Source of the DNA: Akkermansiaceae bacterium
Lineage (GTDB): Bacteria; Verrucomicrobiota; Verrucomicrobiia; Verrucomicrobiales; Akkermansiaceae
DNA length: 64,000 nt
Direction of reading: 5' to 3'
Assembly: GCA_021733795.1 (NCBI GenBank)
Contig: JAIPKB010000001.1
Location: 22,052 to 86,051 of the forward strand
The position numbers and the translations under genes are program-made. Below are positions 27,059-35,560 of the stretch, piece by piece. How positions within the stretch are numbered: position 1 is the first letter of the stretch; every line of letters begins with the position of its first letter. A model generated the notes under the pieces. The model saw only the letters and a list, made by a program, of their open reading frames with translations. It did not search any database and was not told the DNA's origin.

Positions 27059-27700
27059 ATGCCGTCATCAATAGTCATCGTGGAGGACAACAACGTGGTC
27101 CGCGAATGTTTGGAGGAAATCGTAAATGCCATTCCCGGATGCGATTGTCTGGCGGCATTCGCCTGTGCGGAAGATGCGATCCGGTTGGCACCACGACTCA
27201 CGCCCGATCTGGTGATGATGGATATCCAGCTCCCCAACCTCTCGGGGATCGAATGCGCCGCCAAACTCAAGGAGATGCTCCCGGAGGTGCTGATCCTGAT
27301 GCTCACTGTTTACGAGGACGAGGAGCGCATCTTTGAGGCGTTTAAAGCTGGTGCCAGCGGCTACATCCTCAAGCGGGCAAGCCCCCGCGAGGTGATCCAG
27401 GCGATCAAGGACATGCTTGAAGGAGGCGTTCCGATGACCCCCACCATTGCCCGGAAAGTGGTGGCGTCCTTCCGCCAGGCTCCTGCCGCAAGCGAGCAGG
27501 GCCCCTCCCTCACCCGCCGGGAAACCGAGGTCCTGCAAAGCCTTTCCAAGGGCTTGAGCAACAAGGAAATCGCCGACCTGCTGAGCGTCACCCTCGAAAC
27601 GGTGCGCTGGCACCTCAAACAAATCTACGAAAAACTGCATGTCCACGGGCGCACCCAGGCCGCCCTCAAGTTCATGAACATGCAGAACTCCAAACGCTGA
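27059..27700 (+). CDS. NarL/FixJ-family response regulator
   Basis: 213 residues. The receiver domain (1-125) has the acidic pocket 'IVEDN', the phospho-acceptor Asp in 'LVMMDIQLPNLSG', and Lys in 'YILKRASPREV'. The LuxR-type helix-turn-helix follows ('LTRRETEVLQSLSKGLSNKEIADLLSVTLETVRWHLKQIYEKLHV'). It is the cognate partner of the split HisKA_3 sensor just upstream and probably activates the GH16 gene 20 bases downstream and its coupled neighbour. It is intact, so it may be starved of phosphate if the kinase is off. Confidence 0.92.
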   Translation: MPSSIVIVEDNNVVRECLEEIVNAIPGCDCLAAFACAEDAIRLAPRLTPDLVMMDIQLPNLSGIECAAKLKEMLPEVLILMLTVYEDEERIFEAFKAGASGYILKRASPREVIQAIKDMLEGGVPMTPTIARKVVASFRQAPAASEQGPSLTRRETEVLQSLSKGLSNKEIADLLSVTLETVRWHLKQIYEKLHVHGRTQAALKFMNMQNSKR

Positions 27701-27720
27701 GACAGCCTCCCCCGATCCTG

Positions 27721-28590
27721 ATGAACCCCACCTTTTCCCTAACTTGCTGGCTGGCTGCCATGACCGCGGCTTCGTGTTTCGCCCAAGCCCCACCCCACGC
27801 GGTCCCCGCCAAGGATGATCGACAACCACCACGCGATCCTTCGTGGAAGCTGGTCTGGGCTGAGGAATTCAGCAAGGACGGGACTCCGGATGGAGCTCGT
27901 TGGGATTTCGAACAGGGCTTCCAACGCAACTCCGAACTCCAGTGGTATCGCCCCGAAAACGCCGTGTGCAGGAACGGGGTGCTGGTGATTGAAGCCCGCA
28001 GGGAAAAGCTCCCCAACCCGGGATTCCGGCAGGATTCCAGAGACTGGAAGCGCTCCCGCAAGTTCGCGGAATACACCTCCGCCTCGCTCATCACCAAACC
28101 CGCACTTGCCTGGACCTACGGACGCTTCGAAATCCGGGCCCGCTTTCCAGCCGAGCCCGGCCTGTGGCCAGCCATCTGGACCACCGGCCACGGGCGCTGG
28201 CCCGAGGGTGGGGAGATCGACATCATGGAGTTCTACCGCGGCCAGATTCTCGCCAATTTTGTCCAGGCTAACAAATCCGGTCGCGACGAGTGGAACTCGT
28301 CCCATCACGACATCGAGAAATTCGGCAAGGACGACTGGGCCGGGAAGTTCCACCTGTGGGTGATGGAATGGGATCAGGATAAGATCACGATCCATCTCGA
28401 CGGCCAACTGCTCAACACCCATGACCTCACCCGTTCCTTCAATGGCAACAACCCGCAGGTGAATCCCTTCCGCGCCCCCCACCGCCTCCGCCTCAACCTG
28501 GCGATCGGCGCGAATGGCGGAGATCCCTCGCACACCGTCTTTCCCAAACGCTACGAAATCGATTACGTCCGGATCTACCAAAAACCATGA
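27721..28590 (+). CDS. Secreted GH16 beta-glucanase (laminarinase-type)
   Basis: 289 residues with a signal peptide (MNPTFSLTCWLAAMTAASCFAQA). The GH16 fold is clear: 'LVWAEEFSKDGTPDGARWDFEQG', 'ELQWYRPENAVCRNGVLVIEAR', 'YGRFEIRARFP', and the catalytic 'EGGEIDIMEF' (ExDxxE: nucleophile and acid/base). It hydrolyses beta-1,3(-1,4)-glucans or related galactans outside the cell; the residues seen fit laminarinase-type members best. It starts 20 bases after the response regulator and its TGA overlaps the ATG of the next gene, so the three are likely one transcription unit. Confidence 0.9.
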   Translation: MNPTFSLTCWLAAMTAASCFAQAPPHAVPAKDDRQPPRDPSWKLVWAEEFSKDGTPDGARWDFEQGFQRNSELQWYRPENAVCRNGVLVIEARREKLPNPGFRQDSRDWKRSRKFAEYTSASLITKPALAWTYGRFEIRARFPAEPGLWPAIWTTGHGRWPEGGEIDIMEFYRGQILANFVQANKSGRDEWNSSHHDIEKFGKDDWAGKFHLWVMEWDQDKITIHLDGQLLNTHDLTRSFNGNNPQVNPFRAPHRLRLNLAIGANGGDPSHTVFPKRYEIDYVRIYQKP

Positions 28591-30809
28591 ACACCAACAG
28601 ATCTCTCCTCATCGCGGCGGCGCTGGGCATCTGCCTGGCGGAGTCGGTCTTGGCACAGGGTGCCAGGGTCCGCAACAACGCCCCCCCGCCCCCACCCGCC
28701 GGTGGCAGCGGCATGTATTTCCAGCTCTGGGCAGACGTGATGACCACCCTGCATCCGGAGCGCGTGGTGGCGGTCTGGATGCGATCGGGCTCGGCGGAAA
28801 TGTTCCGCCCGCGGTCCGAGTTCCCGCAGCCGCAAGTCCCTGATGGCGCCTATCATGTTCCAACGATGGGCAACCCGGGCGCGAAGGAGGGGGGCCCTTA
28901 CACTGGCACGCTGGCTACGTTTAAGCAGTATCGACTGAAGGGGGCGCCGGTCGGATTCGCGCCCGACCCGCGGACCGGCCACGAGTGCGGCGACAGCCGC
29001 TACCTGGCCATCCCGTATCTGGATGCTTGCATGGCCATGCGTCTGCCTGACAAGGGGAGCACGGACCAGACGCTCAAGCCGGTGGACATGAGTCATGCCT
29101 GGCTGGCTGCTCTCGTCGAAAAGGATCCTCAGAACGCGGCTGCCGTGCCAGCGCCTGAGTATCAGGGCAACCCCCTCGAAGCGGTGTGGTTGCCTAATGA
29201 AGCGGTCGCCAAGGCGTGGGTCGAGTACGTCAAAACCGGTGCGGTCAGCGACCCGACCCCACCGCCCGCTCCATTTGACGTGAAAGCGTCGCAGGGCGAA
29301 ACGGGCGTGGTGATCACGTGGAACGCAGCAGCCGACTTTGAGAGCGGCATCCGCAACTTCAAAGTGCTCCGTGACGGCCAGGAGCTGGCCAGTGTGCCGG
29401 AGCAGCCCGTCGGCCGCTTCGGACGTCCGCTGTTCCAGTCCATGACCTATCACGATACGCCCGGTCAACCCCTGCCAGCGATGCGCTACGTGGATCCCTC
29501 GGCCAAGCCGGGCGAAACGCACACGTATGCCGTCGTCAGTGTCAACAGCGTCGGCCTCAAATCCGCGCCGTCTGCGGAGGCATCGCAACCCAAAGAGCCA
29601 TCTCCGCCAACGCCGCCTGCGGCGGCAACCTCGCAGGTGCGCGATTATCGTTTCGACGGAAGCATCTCGCGCCAGGTGCTGGAGAACTACTTGGATCGTT
29701 CCATCTCCTACACCGAGTTGCTCCATGACGATCTGAGCCAGCCGCTCAACAGGAGGGGAGTCGATCCGCGCGACAACCTGCGTTTTATTCGCAACACCGG
29801 CGCCAAGTTCGTCGGCCGGGCCCTGATGTGCTGGGGACGGGAACGCGAACTGGACACGTTGCTCCGCAACGCCAAGACCTTCGCGGCCGAGTTGCATAGG
29901 GCCGACCCGGACATTGTCCTCCAGGGAGCAGCGTTTGAAATCGTGACCCGGGGCGTGGAGTCGGTCGCGATTCCGGAGTACGTGTTCAAGGAGTTCGGTC
30001 TGCCGGTGGTCCAGCGTAACTTCGTCTTTGCCGACATCGGCTATCCCACCGGAACCCACCGCATGGGCAACGGCAACATCCCGGATATGAATCAGTTGGA
30101 AGCCCGCATGTGGTTCTTCTACCTGTGCAGCCAGTATCTCGATGCGGGAATCGAGGCCATCCACTTTGGCCAGATCGGCCTCATGGACCAGAATGACCGA
30201 CAACACGTCGGCTGGGTGGATATGCTCGACCGGGTTCGCGCCTACGCCCACGCGCATGCCCGCCGGCATTTTGTGATTTGCGACGCCCACACGGCCAACG
30301 GCGGTTTCTTAAAAGATGGCAAGCTGCTGTTTGATGTCCACGCCTTCCCGCTGCGCATTGCCCAAGACGGCGAGCAGCCGCTGAAGGGCAAGCTGCAGGT
30401 CGGCTATACGGACGCGCTCTTCCTCAAGAGCAAGGGCGGGATCACTCCCAGCGGCTGGTCCTGCGAACACCTCCCTTACCTGGTCGAGTTCGACAACTTC
30501 GGCGGCCGCAACCAGGGCCAATCGAGCGCGGGTACGATCTTCGTCTGGGGTTATGACGAGATTACCTGGTTCTCGGTCCTACCCGAGGCAGCACGCAACC
30601 AATGGCTGCACTATGCCTGGAAGTGGGTCCAGGAGACCGATCCCAATGGCCACCTGGAGATGCCAGGCAGCCGCGTGATCACTCCGGCGCGGAATAGCGG
30701 CGGGCCGCGCTGGTATTGGGCCAACACCCGCAGCGACGCCTGCCCCAATGGGTCCAATACCGAGCAAACCATCAGGGAGATCTGGGCGGCGGACTCGGCA
30801 AGGAAGTAG
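28587..30809 (+). CDS. Secreted two-part protein: alpha/beta-hydrolase-like piece + Fn3-like linker + putative TIM-barrel domain
   Basis: 740 residues with a signal peptide (MNTNRSLLIAAALGICLAESVLA). Residues 35-220 resemble the C-terminal half of a Planctomycete-type alpha/beta hydrolase ('GMYFQLWADVMTTLHPERV', 'GHECGDSRYLAIPYLDACMAMRLP'). A fibronectin-III-like segment follows ('PAPFDVKASQGETGVVITWN'). The C-terminal 380 residues ('YRFDGSISRQVLENYL', 'GIEAIHFGQIGLM', 'GGITPSGWSCEHLPYLVEFDN') look like a conserved but unnamed glycosidase-type barrel. The hydrolase part lacks a visible nucleophile elbow at its start, so it may be a truncated, non-catalytic module. ATGA overlap with GH16 suggests coupled translation and a shared substrate. 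Confidence 0.65.
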   Translation: MNTNRSLLIAAALGICLAESVLAQGARVRNNAPPPPPAGGSGMYFQLWADVMTTLHPERVVAVWMRSGSAEMFRPRSEFPQPQVPDGAYHVPTMGNPGAKEGGPYTGTLATFKQYRLKGAPVGFAPDPRTGHECGDSRYLAIPYLDACMAMRLPDKGSTDQTLKPVDMSHAWLAALVEKDPQNAAAVPAPEYQGNPLEAVWLPNEAVAKAWVEYVKTGAVSDPTPPPAPFDVKASQGETGVVITWNAAADFESGIRNFKVLRDGQELASVPEQPVGRFGRPLFQSMTYHDTPGQPLPAMRYVDPSAKPGETHTYAVVSVNSVGLKSAPSAEASQPKEPSPPTPPAAATSQVRDYRFDGSISRQVLENYLDRSISYTELLHDDLSQPLNRRGVDPRDNLRFIRNTGAKFVGRALMCWGRERELDTLLRNAKTFAAELHRADPDIVLQGAAFEIVTRGVESVAIPEYVFKEFGLPVVQRNFVFADIGYPTGTHRMGNGNIPDMNQLEARMWFFYLCSQYLDAGIEAIHFGQIGLMDQNDRQHVGWVDMLDRVRAYAHAHARRHFVICDAHTANGGFLKDGKLLFDVHAFPLRIAQDGEQPLKGKLQVGYTDALFLKSKGGITPSGWSCEHLPYLVEFDNFGGRNQGQSSAGTIFVWGYDEITWFSVLPEAARNQWLHYAWKWVQETDPNGHLEMPGSRVITPARNSGGPRWYWANTRSDACPNGSNTEQTIREIWAADSARK

Positions 30810-30878
30810 CCAGAGACGCGCCGACGATGGCGCGGGCACTAAGGAGGATTGCCGCTTCAGAAGTCCCGGAAAGATGTC

Positions 30879-32210
30879 CTAGCAATTGTAGCAACCCAAC
30901 AGCCATTGCCAGACCGGCACGATTTCGATCCCCTGCGGGGTGCGGCTGCCGTGCGGCGCTTCGGTCTCGGTCACCAGCAAGGCCGCCGCATCCGGAAATT
31001 CCCGGCCCGCTTCGGTTAGGGACCGGACTTCCCGCTCGAAGGTCGCCGGAGACGAAATGTCCGCGGCGACCTGGATCAATTGGCGGCGACCCTCGAAATC
31101 CGTGGCGAGGAAGTCCACCTCAAATCCCGCCGCGGTCTTGGCATAGGCCAGATCGCGGCTGACTCGTGACAGTTCGCAGGCGACGAGGTTCTCGATGAGG
31201 CGGCCCCGGTCAAGGCCGGTGACCGGGCTGAATGCCTGGGCCAGGCCGTGGTCGGCCAGATAGAGTTTGCGCGGGTTCACTTGCCGCCGCCGCTCCGACC
31301 GATCGGCCAAGGGCACCGTGAAAACGAGGAAGGCGTCCTCCAGATGGGCCAGGAAAGCCAGCAGGGATTCCTTGGAGACCGCGATGCCCCGCGAGCCGAA
31401 ATCCGCATGGGTTTTACTCACACTCAGCAGGGTTGCCGGATTGCGCAGGAGCTGGCGGACGAACGCACGCAGGGCTGGCAGGTTCGAAACCTGGTGCCGC
31501 TCGGCCACATCGCGAAACAGCACCGTGTCGACGTAGCCTTGCAGCAGCCCGACCCGGTCGCGTGCGTCCGCATAAGCCCCCGCCTCGGGAAAGCCTCCCA
31601 CCTCGAGGAAGGCGTCAAAATGAGCCCGCAAGGCCGAGCGCTCCGCACCCGAAGGCAACTGCTGCGGCACACCCTCGGGCCATTTCCGGCCGCGAAGGAA
31701 TTCACGGAAACTGAACGGCGTGATGACCGTCTCCATCGCCCTCCCGCGCATGCTGGTGGCCACTTCCCGGCTCAACATGCGGGCGGAAGACCCGCTCAGG
31801 AAAATCTCGACCTTCTCGCTGTCCAGCACTCTTCGAACAAAGCGTTCCCAGCCGGGAACGAGCTGGATTTCGTCCAGGCACCAGGTCACCTCGGCTTGGT
31901 GACGGAAGTGTGGGAATTGACGGTAATACTCCTCAATCAATGTGCCAAGTTCTTCAGCCCGTAACCCGCCGAGCCGCTCGTCCTCGAAGTTGAAATAGAC
32001 CAGCCGTTCACGTTCGATTCCGCGCGCCAACCGGTCGGCGAGGCATTGCAGGAGGAAATACGTCTTGCCTGCCCGCCTCATTCCGATGACCGCCTGAGCC
32101 TTGCCCCGCAGTGGGGTCGGCGCGGCGTCGCGACGCACCATCTCCGGAAAGGGCGTCTTGATGGCATCGCCCAGTTTTTGCCGGATCGTTTGCAACAATT
32201 GGTTGTCCAT
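30879..32210 (-). CDS. AAA ATPase with C-terminal DUF4143 domain
   Basis: 443 residues from ATG 32210; the track start adds 38 upstream codons. The Walker A is 'GMRRAGKTYF', Walker B 'WCLDEIQLV', sensor 'IFLSGSSARML'. The second half ('LRAHFDAFLEVGGFPEA', 'RKLYLADHGLAQAFSP', 'ENLVACELSR', 'GFEVDFLATDF') is the DUF4143 domain, which has a PD-(D/E)XK-like fold ending in 'DFL'. These proteins are common accessory genes of unknown function, often variable between strains. It is divergent from the next gene, with a shared 126-base upstream region. Confidence 0.85.
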   Translation of the reverse strand: MDNQLLQTIRQKLGDAIKTPFPEMVRRDAAPTPLRGKAQAVIGMRRAGKTYFLLQCLADRLARGIERERLVYFNFEDERLGGLRAEELGTLIEEYYRQFPHFRHQAEVTWCLDEIQLVPGWERFVRRVLDSEKVEIFLSGSSARMLSREVATSMRGRAMETVITPFSFREFLRGRKWPEGVPQQLPSGAERSALRAHFDAFLEVGGFPEAGAYADARDRVGLLQGYVDTVLFRDVAERHQVSNLPALRAFVRQLLRNPATLLSVSKTHADFGSRGIAVSKESLLAFLAHLEDAFLVFTVPLADRSERRRQVNPRKLYLADHGLAQAFSPVTGLDRGRLIENLVACELSRVSRDLAYAKTAAGFEVDFLATDFEGRRQLIQVAADISSPATFEREVRSLTEAGREFPDAAALLVTETEAPHGSRTPQGIEIVPVWQWLLGCYNC

Positions 32211-32336
32211 GCGGACTGCAATCGCACAAAACCGGTCTTCGCGCAAGACCGAATTCCTCTGTCGGGGCGAATTCTTATTGTCGAGTCGGGCTGAAACGCT
32301 ACGTTGGGCTGCAGCCAACTCCACTTTCGCATTCTT

Positions 32337-33194
32337 ATGCCCGCCACGTCCAAGTGCAATTGTCTAGCAGCCGCCGGTGGCAAGAAAGCCGCCTGGATGC
32401 TCCCGCCGATGCTCGTGCTATTGATAGTGGCTGATTTCATCGGTCTTCCGGCCCGCGATGATCTGGCGGCGGCGCTGGCCTGGCATGAACCGTTTCAGAA
32501 CCAGGTAACCGCCTATTTTGAAGCCCATCCGGAATTGCCCGAAATTGAGAAGATTGCTGTGCTCTCGAAGGCGTTCGACTTCATCAGCATTGCCGCGCTG
32601 GACCAAGGCGCGGAGGCGGCAATCAGGGCGTGTGAAGGGCTCGGCCGATTGAGTTGCGGGTCCCTTCCCGAGAATTTCGACCACGCGCGATTGATGGCCG
32701 CGTTGGGGCCGGAAAGGCTCCGGGCTACCGGCGATGCCGCCGGGTTTCTCAACTCGTGGGCCTGTCACGACCGGGATGCCGCCCTTGCATTCGCCCGGAC
32801 GATGAAACCGCATGGTCCCGAGGTCGGGGTTGGTCTCGTTTCCGCCGTATTCAGTGGGGTGTGCCGGTTGGAAGGAGAAGCCGCCGCCGCCCAATGGCTG
32901 TCCGCCACCGTCGCCAGCGAAGCGCCGGAACAACGCGGCGAACTCATCGCCAGTCTTTATGCGGGCTCTTTCCTTCCTCCCTCCCCCACCACCTTTCGCC
33001 AGATCTACGATGCCCTCGGCGACGAGGATGAGCGGATGGCCTTCGGATCTGGCCTCATCGATCCGCAGCGCGACTGCGATCTGGCACGCACCTATCTGGA
33101 CCAACTCCCGACCATGGACCAGCGGGTGGCGGTGATCGAGGCGGCGGCCCGGCGCTGGGTCGAAGACGCTCCGTCGCCGAGCCATGGCGTCTAA
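32337..33194 (+). CDS. Hypothetical membrane-anchored helical-repeat protein
   Basis: 285 residues from ATG 32337; an ATG at about 32398 is an alternative. A hydrophobic segment near residues 20-37 ('WMLPPMLVLLIVADFIGL') could anchor it. The rest is Ala-rich and helical, with TPR/Sel1-like phrases such as 'NSWACHDRDAALAFARTM' and 'WLSATVASEAPEQRGELIA', typical of large paralogous families in Luteolibacter-like genomes. No catalytic motif is seen. It lies between two AAA/DUF4143 genes; any functional link to them is unknown. Confidence 0.6.
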   Translation: MPATSKCNCLAAAGGKKAAWMLPPMLVLLIVADFIGLPARDDLAAALAWHEPFQNQVTAYFEAHPELPEIEKIAVLSKAFDFISIAALDQGAEAAIRACEGLGRLSCGSLPENFDHARLMAALGPERLRATGDAAGFLNSWACHDRDAALAFARTMKPHGPEVGVGLVSAVFSGVCRLEGEAAAAQWLSATVASEAPEQRGELIASLYAGSFLPPSPTTFRQIYDALGDEDERMAFGSGLIDPQRDCDLARTYLDQLPTMDQRVAVIEAAARRWVEDAPSPSHGV

Positions 33195-33292
33195 AATGCA
33201 GCACTCTGCCGTTTGGTGAAGTGAAGACCGATGCACGCGCCATTAGCCAGAACCCCGTGCGGTTGGGTGGCCAAGAGCAATTCCCTGGCAAT

Positions 33293-34504
33293 TCAGCCTA
33301 ACTGGCTAAGCAACGGCGTGAAGTCATTCCATGGGAGAACGGTGGCCTTTGCGCGGTCCTGGCGGGCGATGCCGCCGTGAATGAGCCAGGGGGTAATGGT
33401 CTGGCGGGAGAGCTTGGCACGCCAGTAATCGAGACCGGTGAAGAAGTCGGAGGCGATGGTTTCACCGGACTTGATTTCAACGGCTTGGAAGGTGTCCGGC
33501 GCGGTCTCAATCAGGGCGTCGATCTCGTGCCCCTCCTTGTCGCGGAGAAAATGGAGGGATGGCTTGAGGCCGAGGTTGGTCTGGGCCTTCAGCAGCTCGG
33601 TCATGACCCAGTTTTCAAACAAGGCTCCGCGTTGCGGGTGGGCGCTGAGGTGGGCGGCGGCACGCACGCCGAGGAGCCAGGCGGCGAGGCCGGGGTCGCA
33701 GAAGTAGAGCTTGGGGGTCTTGATCAGGCGTTTGTTGAGATTGCTGAACCAGGGGCGCACGAGGAACACCAGGTGGCTGGCCTGGAGGACGGACAGCCAG
33801 GACTCGGCCGTGACGCGGGTGATGCCGGTGTCCGCTGCGAGTGAGGTGATGTTGAGAAGCTGCCCGACGCGACCGGCACAAAGCTGGACGAAACGCTGGA
33901 AGGTGGCGAGGTCCTGAATGTTGAGGATCTGCCGCACATCCCGCTCCAGATAGGTGCTGATGTAGTCCTGGAGCCAGAGGGTGGGTTCGACCGGGCGGTC
34001 GTGGATCGGCGGAAAGAGGCCGGCGTGGAGGAGTGCGTCCACGGTGGCAGGGGCGCGTCCGACGGCTTGGAGCTCCGCCAGGGAGAATGGCAGCAGGGTG
34101 AGCATGGAGGACCGGCCGGCGAGGCTCTGAGTGATCGACTCGATGAGTTCGAACTGGCTGGAGCCGGTGAGAATGAAGCGCCCCATCCGGCGGTCGGAAT
34201 CGACAACGCCCTGGAGGTAGGAAAAAAGTTCCGGAGCACGTTGGATCTCATCGAGGATGGCCCCATCGGATGCTTGGCGGAGGAAGGCCCGGGGATCCTC
34301 GGTGGCGAGAGCGCGGGTGTCGGGATCTTCCAGGGAGAAATACGGAAGGTCCGGGGCGAGCAGGCGTGAAAGCGTGGTTTTGCCGGATTGGCGGGGTCCG
34401 GTGATGGTCAGAATCGGGAATCCGGCAAGCCGCTTGCGGGCCGCAACTGCGGCATTCCGGGGAATCGGCTGGTTGGGAAACGATCGGCTCGAAGCACTGG
34501 ACAT
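33293..34504 (-). CDS. AAA ATPase with C-terminal DUF4143 domain (second copy)
   Basis: 403 residues from ATG 34504; the track begins at a TTG two codons earlier. Walker A is 'GPRQSGKTTLSRLL', Walker B 'GAILDEIQRAPEL', followed by 'RFILTGSSQFEL'. The C-terminal DUF4143 domain contains 'ISTYLERDVRQILNIQDL', 'PKLYFCDPGLAAWLLG', 'FENWVMTELLK', 'LHFLRDKEGHEIDALIE' and 'AVEIKSGETI', which carry the PD-(D/E)XK-like Asp and ExK. It is of a different subfamily from the copy at 30.9 kb, so this is not a recent duplication. Function in this family is unknown. Confidence 0.87.
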   Translation of the reverse strand: MSSASSRSFPNQPIPRNAAVAARKRLAGFPILTITGPRQSGKTTLSRLLAPDLPYFSLEDPDTRALATEDPRAFLRQASDGAILDEIQRAPELFSYLQGVVDSDRRMGRFILTGSSQFELIESITQSLAGRSSMLTLLPFSLAELQAVGRAPATVDALLHAGLFPPIHDRPVEPTLWLQDYISTYLERDVRQILNIQDLATFQRFVQLCAGRVGQLLNITSLAADTGITRVTAESWLSVLQASHLVFLVRPWFSNLNKRLIKTPKLYFCDPGLAAWLLGVRAAAHLSAHPQRGALFENWVMTELLKAQTNLGLKPSLHFLRDKEGHEIDALIETAPDTFQAVEIKSGETIASDFFTGLDYWRAKLSRQTITPWLIHGGIARQDRAKATVLPWNDFTPLLSQLG

Positions 34505-34510
34505 GACCAA

Positions 34511-34856
34511 TTGTATAGCCGGGAGATCGTTTGGTCAACTATTTCTGGTGGCGGAATTCTTCCAGCACCTCTGGGGGCTTTGATAGGGGGCATCAACATT
34601 TCCCCGCCACCGTGCCCCTGGTACGACACTATCGATTCCGGGCCGCGTCTCCGGCCCTTCCTTTCCTCGCAACGCCTTTTCTCCCGGTCTCCGAACCGCA
34701 CTTTCGCCCCTCATAGTTGGGAAGCGGAATAGTGGAGCGCCCTCCTGATGGGTTCGCCGGGCCGGCATTGGGGAGCTACTGCCGCCACCGGCTCCTCCCG
34801 CTCGCAAGCGCAAGAAGCCGGACCCTGCCATTCCGGAGATTACAGAGCAACCAGGC
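34511..34856. other. Intergenic region
   Basis: About 345 bases with no convincing gene. The plus-strand frame leading into the next gene is open from 34749 and could encode a Pro/Lys-rich extension ('PPPAPPARKRKKPDPAIPEITEQPG'), but no standard start codon precedes it. No hairpin with U-run was found. Confidence 0.4.
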
Positions 34857-35306
34857 GTGCACATCCTGTGCACGAAGGACTCCGAGATTTCCGCTCAGAC
34901 GAAAGCGTTCGGTGAATGGCTGCCGTTCTTCCGGAAGGGTGGTGTGAATCTCTACGGCTACATCTTCGACCCCGAAGGACCGGGGGACTTGTCCGATGCC
35001 GATCTCAAGCAAATGGGCCACACGCGCGAGGAGATCAAATGCATCCGGCTGTCTGCCACCGACGACTGGCACGATCCCGCCGCCCTCGCCGCCGACCTGC
35101 GCCGCTGCGAGGCGCTGGTTCCGGAAAAACCCCGGAACTCCCGCTCCCGCAAATGGATCCTCCGCGAATTGGAGGACCTCATAGGACTCTGTGACAACGC
35201 CGCGGTTTCCGAACTCAAGGTGCAACTGCTCGCCCCGCCCGCCGATTGCGAGGACGAAGACAATTGGTTCGACGAGGGAGAGGAAGACGACGACGAGGAT
35301 GAGTGA
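34857..35306 (+). CDS. Hypothetical cytoplasmic protein with acidic C-terminus
   Basis: 149 residues from a GTG at 34857. The visible N-terminus 'MHILCTKDSEISAQTKAF' starts abruptly and the open frame extends 36 codons further upstream, so the true start may lie there or have been lost. The middle contains 'GYIFDPEGPGDLSDADLKQMG' and 'RKWILRELEDLIGLCDNAA'. The tail is Glu/Asp-rich. No family is recognised and no signal peptide or membrane segment is seen. The antisense ORF 34776-35381 is a shadow of its acidic codons. Confidence 0.55.
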   Translation: MHILCTKDSEISAQTKAFGEWLPFFRKGGVNLYGYIFDPEGPGDLSDADLKQMGHTREEIKCIRLSATDDWHDPAALAADLRRCEALVPEKPRNSRSRKWILRELEDLIGLCDNAAVSELKVQLLAPPADCEDEDNWFDEGEEDDDEDE

Positions 35307-35560
35307 ACTCAACCATAACCGGATAGAGGAAGCCCCCGGGGAATGAGTGCGCGTGGCGATGGCGGGCATTGGCGACGGCACCGTGGATGCCTGCGCTTGC
35401 CGCCCTCGCTTGCTGGTGGCTGGGCGGCCTCATGATAAGACGACAGACAAATTATTTCACTCATCAACAAGCTCCTCTCATTCGCACCGCCATCCGGCGG
35501 ACAACTGGGCGCGCCCGGCGGTCACGCCCTACCTTTGAGGGGATGGGTCTTGCTCGGCTC
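35307..35560. other. Intergenic spacer, convergent
   Basis: About 250 bases between the hypothetical gene and the end of the Exb operon. I see no gene. The short ORFs of the track here have no recognisable content. Confidence 0.5.

Noticed and set aside
34776-35381. 201-residue minus-strand ORF with hydrophobic start
   Set aside because: It mirrors the Asp/Glu-rich codons of the plus-strand hypothetical protein, which has more natural composition.
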